Assembly: GCA_900554975.1 (NCBI GenBank)
Contig: USJI01000013.1
Span: 1 to 10,640 of the forward strand
Reading direction: 5' to 3'
DNA: 10,640 bases
Source: an uncultured Ruminococcus sp.
GTDB lineage: Bacteria; Bacillota; Clostridia; Oscillospirales; Ruminococcaceae
Shown here: piece by piece, positions 7,709 through 10,640 of the stretch
How the letters are laid out: each line of letters starts with the position of its first letter
Position numbering within the stretch: position 1 is the first letter of the stretch
Notes under the pieces: generated by a model
Databases searched by the model: none
What the model was told of the DNA's origin: nothing
What the model saw: only the letters and a program-made list of their open reading frames with translations
Made by a program: the position numbers and the translations under genes

Positions 7709-7716
7709 CTCTCCTT
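7709..7716 (-). promoter_or_regulatory. Ribosome binding site for the murA TTG start
   Basis: AAGGAGAG ends 6 bases from, and AAGGAG 8 bases from, the TTG at 7702. No ATG with comparable support exists in frame nearby, so the TTG start is credible. Confidence 0.8.
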
Positions 7717-7766
7717 AAAGAATTTGCCCGTCAAAGGAAAATCCTTTTCTTTTTATTCACCATTTT

Positions 7767-7795
7767 ATTATAGTCCCGTTTTAAAGAATTATCCT
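7767..7795 (-). promoter_or_regulatory. Putative murA promoter with overlapping inverted repeat
   Basis: A perfect TATAAT (7772-7767, minus strand) lies 64 bases before the murA start. Seventeen bases upstream the -35 position reads AGGATA, matching TTGACA at only 3 of 6 positions. A perfect 8-bp inverted repeat (7779-7801) covers that -35 region. A poor -35 under a dyad suggests an activated or repressed promoter, which is inference. Confidence 0.5.
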
Positions 7796-7801
7796 TTAAA
7801 A
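7779..7801. repeat. Inverted repeat upstream of murA, candidate operator
   Basis: TTTTAAAG (7779-7786), 7-base spacer AATTATC, CTTTAAAA (7794-7801): a perfect 8-bp dyad. It overlaps the -35 region of the murA promoter candidate. No regulator family is recognised. Confidence 0.55.
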
Positions 7802-7889
7802 TCTGATTTTCCGCAAAATTTCCTTGCAGACGAAATTTCTGCTTCATATCATGGAACTTATTAAAGCTGAATCAATGCGAATATCTGTA

Positions 7890-8669
7890 TCAATAGTCGC
7901 TTATATGGAATTTGACGTCTTCGCCGTTATATTTTTCAATGGAAATTTTTTCAATGACAACGTCTGTTTCAGGTTTGTCATTTGCATCTGTCTGAACCTG
8001 CTGAATCTCGAACACCTTGTCCAGACCGTCAAAGACCTGTCCGAAAATAGTGTAGCTTCCGTCAAGCCAAGGAGTTCCGCCGTCATTTGTGTATATTTCT
8101 CTTTGGGAATCACTGAATGTAATGCCATAGGCTGATTCCATCTGTGAGAGTGTTTCATCGTCATACTTTGTTCCTGTAACAATGTAGAACTGGCTTCCGT
8201 CTGTTGCAGTACTTCCGCTGTTTGCATAAGCCACTGCACCGGCAGCGTGTACGAGTTCGCTTGAAGTACCGCCGTCGAACTTATCGCCCCATGTGGATTC
8301 TCCGCCCATACCTGTTCCGAGCGGGTCGCCGCTCTGAATCATGAAGTCATTGATGATTCTGTGGAAAATAAGACCGTCATAATAGCCGTCCTTTGAAAGG
8401 GCAACGAAGTTTTCAACGCCCTTTTCAGCCTGCTTCGGGAAAAGCTTTACCTTGATATCGCCGTAATCCTTGATAGTGATAACAGCAATTTCTTCTCCGA
8501 TTTCAGGAGCTGTGAAGTTTACAGCTTCGCTTGAAACTGCTGAAGAAGATTCTGATGAGGATTCAGCCTTTGAAGAACTGTCCTTTGCGTCATCTCCGCA
8601 GCCTGATGCAAAAGCCGCAAAAAGCATACAGCCGACCATTGCAGCCATGACCTTTTTGAAATTAAGCAT
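7890..8669 (-). CDS. Cyclophilin-type peptidyl-prolyl isomerase lipoprotein
   Basis: 259 residues. The N-terminus is a lipoprotein signal with lipobox FASGC (C24), followed by a Ser/Glu-rich linker to about residue 50. The cyclophilin domain spans about 60-248. It carries the catalytic block IFHRIINDFMIQSGDP (101-116) with R104, F109 and Q112, then GAVAYAN (144-150), DGSQFYI (157-163) and WLDGSYTIFG (201-210). It should catalyse cis-trans isomerisation of prolyl bonds, helping to fold exported proteins outside the membrane. An insert around 165-200 between FYI and WLDG lengthens it relative to minimal cyclophilins. The ATG has GAGGTG 7-8 bases upstream. It has its own sigma-A promoter and lies downstream of a paralogous, degenerate cyclophilin. 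Confidence 0.94.
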   Translation of the reverse strand: MLNFKKVMAAMVGCMLFAAFASGCGDDAKDSSSKAESSSESSSAVSSEAVNFTAPEIGEEIAVITIKDYGDIKVKLFPKQAEKGVENFVALSKDGYYDGLIFHRIINDFMIQSGDPLGTGMGGESTWGDKFDGGTSSELVHAAGAVAYANSGSTATDGSQFYIVTGTKYDDETLSQMESAYGITFSDSQREIYTNDGGTPWLDGSYTIFGQVFDGLDKVFEIQQVQTDANDKPETDVVIEKISIEKYNGEDVKFHISDY

Positions 8670-8686
8670 ATATAAACACCTCTGAT

Positions 8687-8700
8687 TTAATCTTGATTAA
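8687..8700. repeat. Palindrome at the transcription start of the cyclophilin gene, candidate operator
   Basis: TTAATC-TT-GATTAA is a perfect 6-2-6 palindrome. It occupies about +1 to +14 relative to the start predicted from the TATAAT at 8708-8713, a typical repressor position. The regulator is unknown. Confidence 0.5.
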
Positions 8701-8707
8701 CTTTACC

Positions 8708-8736
8708 ATTATAACCTGTTTATGCCGATTTGTAAA
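8708..8736 (-). promoter_or_regulatory. Sigma-A promoter of the canonical cyclophilin gene
   Basis: On the minus strand, TTTACA (8736-8731), a 17-base spacer and a perfect TATAAT (8713-8708). The predicted start is near 8701, about 32 bases before the ATG at 8669. Confidence 0.82.
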
Positions 8737-8849
8737 GTATCCCCGACATATTATAAATATTATTGGTGTATTTTAAACTAATAATGCACAAATTACAAAT
8801 TTTGTTTTGGCAAATCTGACAGAACGTACATTCTTGTTTTGTGCTATTG

Positions 8850-9659
8850 TTAATTTTTTACAGATGTCGCATTTCCGCTGGTATCTTCGCCGTATACCCC
8901 TATTTCAACTGATTTTATCATAATATCATCAACAGGGACTTTCAGTTCCTCATCATCAATTCTTACTTCAACATTTACAATTTTGTCAATAACGTCAAAA
9001 CCTTCGTATGTCTGACCGAAAACTGTGATTTTCTGTGAAAGTGCCGGAACGCCGCCGAGCTTTATGAATTCTTCCGCAACTTTTGTGTTGGAATCAGTAT
9101 CAAGGAGTTCTTTTTTGAAATCATCGGTAAATTCATTCGTGTTCAGAACTGCAAAACGGCTTCCGTTCAGAACCTTTGCCTCGCCTTTAAATTTTTTCCA
9201 GAAACCGCCATCCTCACCGGTTACAAGACTGCACAAAGCACCCTTGAAAGGCCAGAGATTCTGGTGAAGTTCCTGAGGGACTTCCTCATACTTCTTGTCA
9301 AGGTCGCTGTTGAGGTCACCGTTTTTGTTAGGACTTCCCGCACTGAAATAAACTCCTGTTTCCGAATTGAAAACGTATGTGTTGTCATAATATCCGCTTT
9401 CAGCAAGTTCTGTGAAATTTGCAACAGCTTCCGGAGCATATTCCGGATAAAGAACAGCTTTGATGTCGCCAAGGCTCGTTTTTATGGTGGCTATGGTATC
9501 GCCGTTTTCCGGTTTGTTTTCCTGGACGAATTCAAGCGAATTCATGTCGATATAACTTCCCGTACTGTTTGAAAGATACTGTGTACACGCAACCCCGGCA
9601 AAGCTTATCCCTGCACATGCTATCAGCCCCATCAGTATAAATCTGAATTTTCTTGTCAA
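8850..9659 (-). CDS. Divergent cyclophilin-fold lipoprotein, probably without normal isomerase activity
   Basis: 269 residues. A signal sequence ends at C25 (GVAC), an acceptable but atypical lipobox, so lipid anchoring is probable rather than certain. Residues 53-255 follow the cyclophilin order: ATIKTSLGDIKAVLYPEYAPEAVANF (57-82), SGYYDN, FSAGSP (105-110), GSRFAVLN (166-173), ITVFGQTYEGFDVIDKI. The catalytic FHRxxxxFMIQ block is replaced by VFNSETGVYFSAGSP, so the key Arg and Gln are absent. The segment before GSRF has an insert containing GGFWKKFKG. This suggests a chaperone or binding role. The start is TTG, with AAGGAG 7 bases upstream. The cysS stop is inside this ribosome binding site (TAAGGAG), so translation is coupled to cysS. 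Confidence 0.85.
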   Translation of the reverse strand: MTRKFRFILMGLIACAGISFAGVACTQYLSNSTGSYIDMNSLEFVQENKPENGDTIATIKTSLGDIKAVLYPEYAPEAVANFTELAESGYYDNTYVFNSETGVYFSAGSPNKNGDLNSDLDKKYEEVPQELHQNLWPFKGALCSLVTGEDGGFWKKFKGEAKVLNGSRFAVLNTNEFTDDFKKELLDTDSNTKVAEEFIKLGGVPALSQKITVFGQTYEGFDVIDKIVNVEVRIDDEELKVPVDDIMIKSVEIGVYGEDTSGNATSVKN

Positions 9660-9666
9660 TGTTTTT

Positions 9667-9672
9667 CTCCTT
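9667..9672 (-). promoter_or_regulatory. Ribosome binding site of the divergent cyclophilin, overlapping the cysS stop
   Basis: AAGGAG lies 7 bases before the TTG at 9659. Its first two bases belong to the TAA that ends cysS. This supports the TTG start and an operon with cysS. Confidence 0.78.
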
Positions 9673-10264
9673 AGCTGTTTTTGATTATTTCTGTTCCCTG
9701 ACGTGTCTCCTTGACAGTATATCCGAGAGCCGCTATTTCATCTCTGAGCTTGTCAGCGAGGGCGAAATCCCTGAGCTTTCTTGCTTCCTGTCTTTTGTTT
9801 ACAAGTTCTGTTACTTCGGCAGGGATTTCTTCATCGTCCTTTCTTTCATAGAGAAGTCCGAGAACGTCTGTAAGGCTGCTGAAAAGCTCACTGCCTGCCT
9901 CAAGCTGTTCCTTTGAAACAGAAGGGTCTGCACACATTGTATTAAGACTTCTTACGAGTTCAAATACTGCTGTAAGGGCATCGGCTGTATTAAGGTCATC
10001 GTCCATAGCGTCGATAAACTGCTGTTTTCTGCTGCTGAACATTTCCAGTGCCTTCGGGTCAGGTTCTCCGCTTCCGGCATTTGCAATCGCTCTTTTAAGA
10101 GTGTTTTTGCAGTTATAGAGTCTGTCAAGGGATGCTCTGCATGATTCGAGAAGTTCAGCCGTATAATTCATAGGCATTCTGTAATGAGCCTGTATCATCA
10201 GATAACGTATTGTTTCGTAACCGTATTTAGCGGCAGCGTCCTTTGTCAGGAAGAAGTCTATTAT
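9671..10264 (-). pseudogene. cysS: Cysteinyl-tRNA synthetase, C-terminal fragment (5' truncated)
   Basis: The frame runs about 198 codons from a TGA at 10267-10265 to the stop at 9671. Homology starts at DFFLTKDAAAKYGY, which follows KMSKSLG in intact CysS. Then come IRYLMIQAHYRMPMNY (the AHYR region), MDDDLNTADALTAVFEL of the anticodon-binding DALR domain, and the conserved tail LRDFALADKLRDEIAALGY. Intact CysS is about 460-470 residues, so about 270 are missing: the HIGH site, zinc ligands and KMSKS itself. The fragment cannot charge tRNA. An internal ATG at 10198 could start a 175-residue protein, but I see no reason to think it is made for a purpose. The retained part looks intact, and its stop is coupled to the downstream cyclophilin. 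Either the genome has a real truncation or the sequence is misjoined at about 10258. Confidence 0.9.
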
Positions 10265-10267
10265 TCA
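10255..10267. other. Junction between cysS and unrelated AT-rich sequence
   Basis: To the left, cysS homology holds up to about 10258. To the right, GC falls to about 27% and the cysS frame meets a TGA within three codons. No insertion-sequence end, group II intron domain V, or target duplication is visible at the join. Confidence 0.7.
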
Positions 10268-10355
10268 TATCATTGCTGATTGGATTATTGTTCATTGCTT
10301 TAGAAAATTCGTTTTCTATATTGTTGCCTATGCCTTTTTCATAAACACAGTAGTT

Positions 10356-10472
10356 TTAAATAGGTTCATTAAAGTGTGGGTTATTAGAATCAATCTGTTC
10401 TTTTTCATATCCACAAGAAATACAAAAAAATGTACACATCATTACTATTATCAGTCTTACTATTTTGTGCAT
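10356..10472 (-). CDS. Small putative lipoprotein, possibly truncated by a stop codon
   Basis: 38 codons from the ATG at 10472 to TAA at 10358-10356. The N-terminus is hydrophobic with basic residues (MHKIVRLIIVMMCTFFCISC), ending in a lipobox-like CISC at C20, then polar GYEKEQIDSNN. The frame stays open past the TAA for another 32 or so Asn-rich codons (NYCVYEKGIGNNIENEF...) up to the cysS junction, so the gene may be longer and broken by the stop. No good ribosome binding site is visible: AAAGG is 14 bases away. It starts 7 bases after the upstream partial gene. Function is unknown. Confidence 0.4.
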   Translation of the reverse strand: MHKIVRLIIVMMCTFFCISCGYEKEQIDSNNPHFNEPI

Positions 10473-10479
10473 AATATTA

Positions 10480-10640
10480 TCACATACCTTTGGAATTTTC
10501 TATACTATCCTTTGCAATATTAAAGTTAGTCAAAATTTCAGTTTCGTCTGACACTTCTATTAGATCCTGTTTATCAGAGTCATATTTCATTGTTTTTTCA
10601 TCAATTATAAGATATTCTTCGTAGTAATTTTCCTTTAACT
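10480..10640 (-). CDS. Unknown acidic protein, C-terminal part only
   Basis: The frame is open from the window edge (first full codon at 10638) to TGA at 10482-10480, giving 52 residues beginning LKENYYEEYLIID and ending IENSKGM. It is rich in Glu, Asp, Ile and Asn, with no motif I recognise. The base composition, about 27% GC, is unlike the rest of the window. The start is outside the window. A two-gene arrangement with the small lipoprotein downstream is possible. Confidence 0.45.
   Translation of the reverse strand, partial: LKENYYEEYLIIDEKTMKYDSDKQDLIEVSDETEILTNFNIAKDSIENSKGM

Noticed and set aside
7800..7889. Terminator after the canonical cyclophilin
   Set aside because: Only weak AT stems are seen (GCAGA/TCTGC with 7-base loop, AAATTTC/GAAATTT), with no clear U-tract. 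Not supported enough to list.
8821..8834. AGAACGTACATTCT as a LexA/SOS box (GAACnnnnGTTC type)
   Set aside because: One half-site reads ATTC rather than GTTC, and it lies about 85 bases upstream of the nearest -35, just past a stop codon. It is more likely chance.
10261..10640. Group II intron or intein inserted in cysS at KMSKS
   Set aside because: Intron and intein insertions favour conserved sites like this. However, no domain V-like hairpin precedes the junction, and no in-frame intein end (His-Asn) exists because a TGA lies three codons from the join.
1..10640. CRISPR array, tRNA, rRNA, riboswitch, insertion sequence or known defence system
   Set aside because: No spaced direct repeats, cloverleaf-like segments, transposase motifs or defence-domain motifs were seen on either strand.

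Overview
The window looks like chromosome from a rumen- or gut-type member of the Firmicutes close to Ruminococcus (inference). The support is a calcium-loop dockerin, Thr/Pro/Glu-rich linkers, a lipid-anchored GH5 glucanase with tandem carbohydrate-binding-like modules, strong AAGGAG/AAGGGG ribosome binding sites, sigma-A promoters with perfect TATAAT boxes, and clostridial-type PssA and Psd. GC is roughly 40-45% over most of the window by eye. It drops to about 27% (102 G/C in 380 bases, counted by hand) after position 10260.

Layout. One gene on the + strand (23-1315) encodes a secreted protein with an N-terminal dockerin and a C-terminal metzincin-type metalloprotease domain. It converges on a long minus-strand block, and a perfect 11-bp hairpin (1321-1350) can terminate both directions. 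Read in the direction of transcription, the minus strand holds: a 5'-truncated cysS and a divergent cyclophilin lipoprotein (9659-8850); a second, canonical cyclophilin lipoprotein with its own promoter (8669-7890); murA (7702-6419) with its own promoter and an intrinsic terminator; walJ and rlmH, overlapping by one base (6367-5109); then a strong promoter driving pssA, psd and the GH5 glucanase lipoprotein (5016-1366), all within 13 bases of each other.

Together these genes are mostly envelope-related: phosphatidylethanolamine synthesis (PssA then Psd), peptidoglycan precursor synthesis (MurA), a wall-associated MBL protein (WalJ), extracytoplasmic cyclophilin-fold proteins, and two surface or secreted proteins for plant-fibre or protein breakdown. 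RlmH (ribosome modification) and CysS (tRNA charging) are housekeeping.

The most unusual place is the right end. The cysS reading frame is cut exactly at the KMSKS catalytic-loop region. It is joined to AT-rich sequence that carries the tail of an unknown acidic protein and a tiny lipoprotein ORF. This is either a real deletion or insertion junction or an assembly chimera. I see no CRISPR array, tRNA, rRNA, insertion sequence or obvious defence system, and no convincing wholly new system. The best candidates for something undescribed are the PE-synthesis/GH5 operon, the dockerin-metzincin, and the two-promoter inverted repeats.
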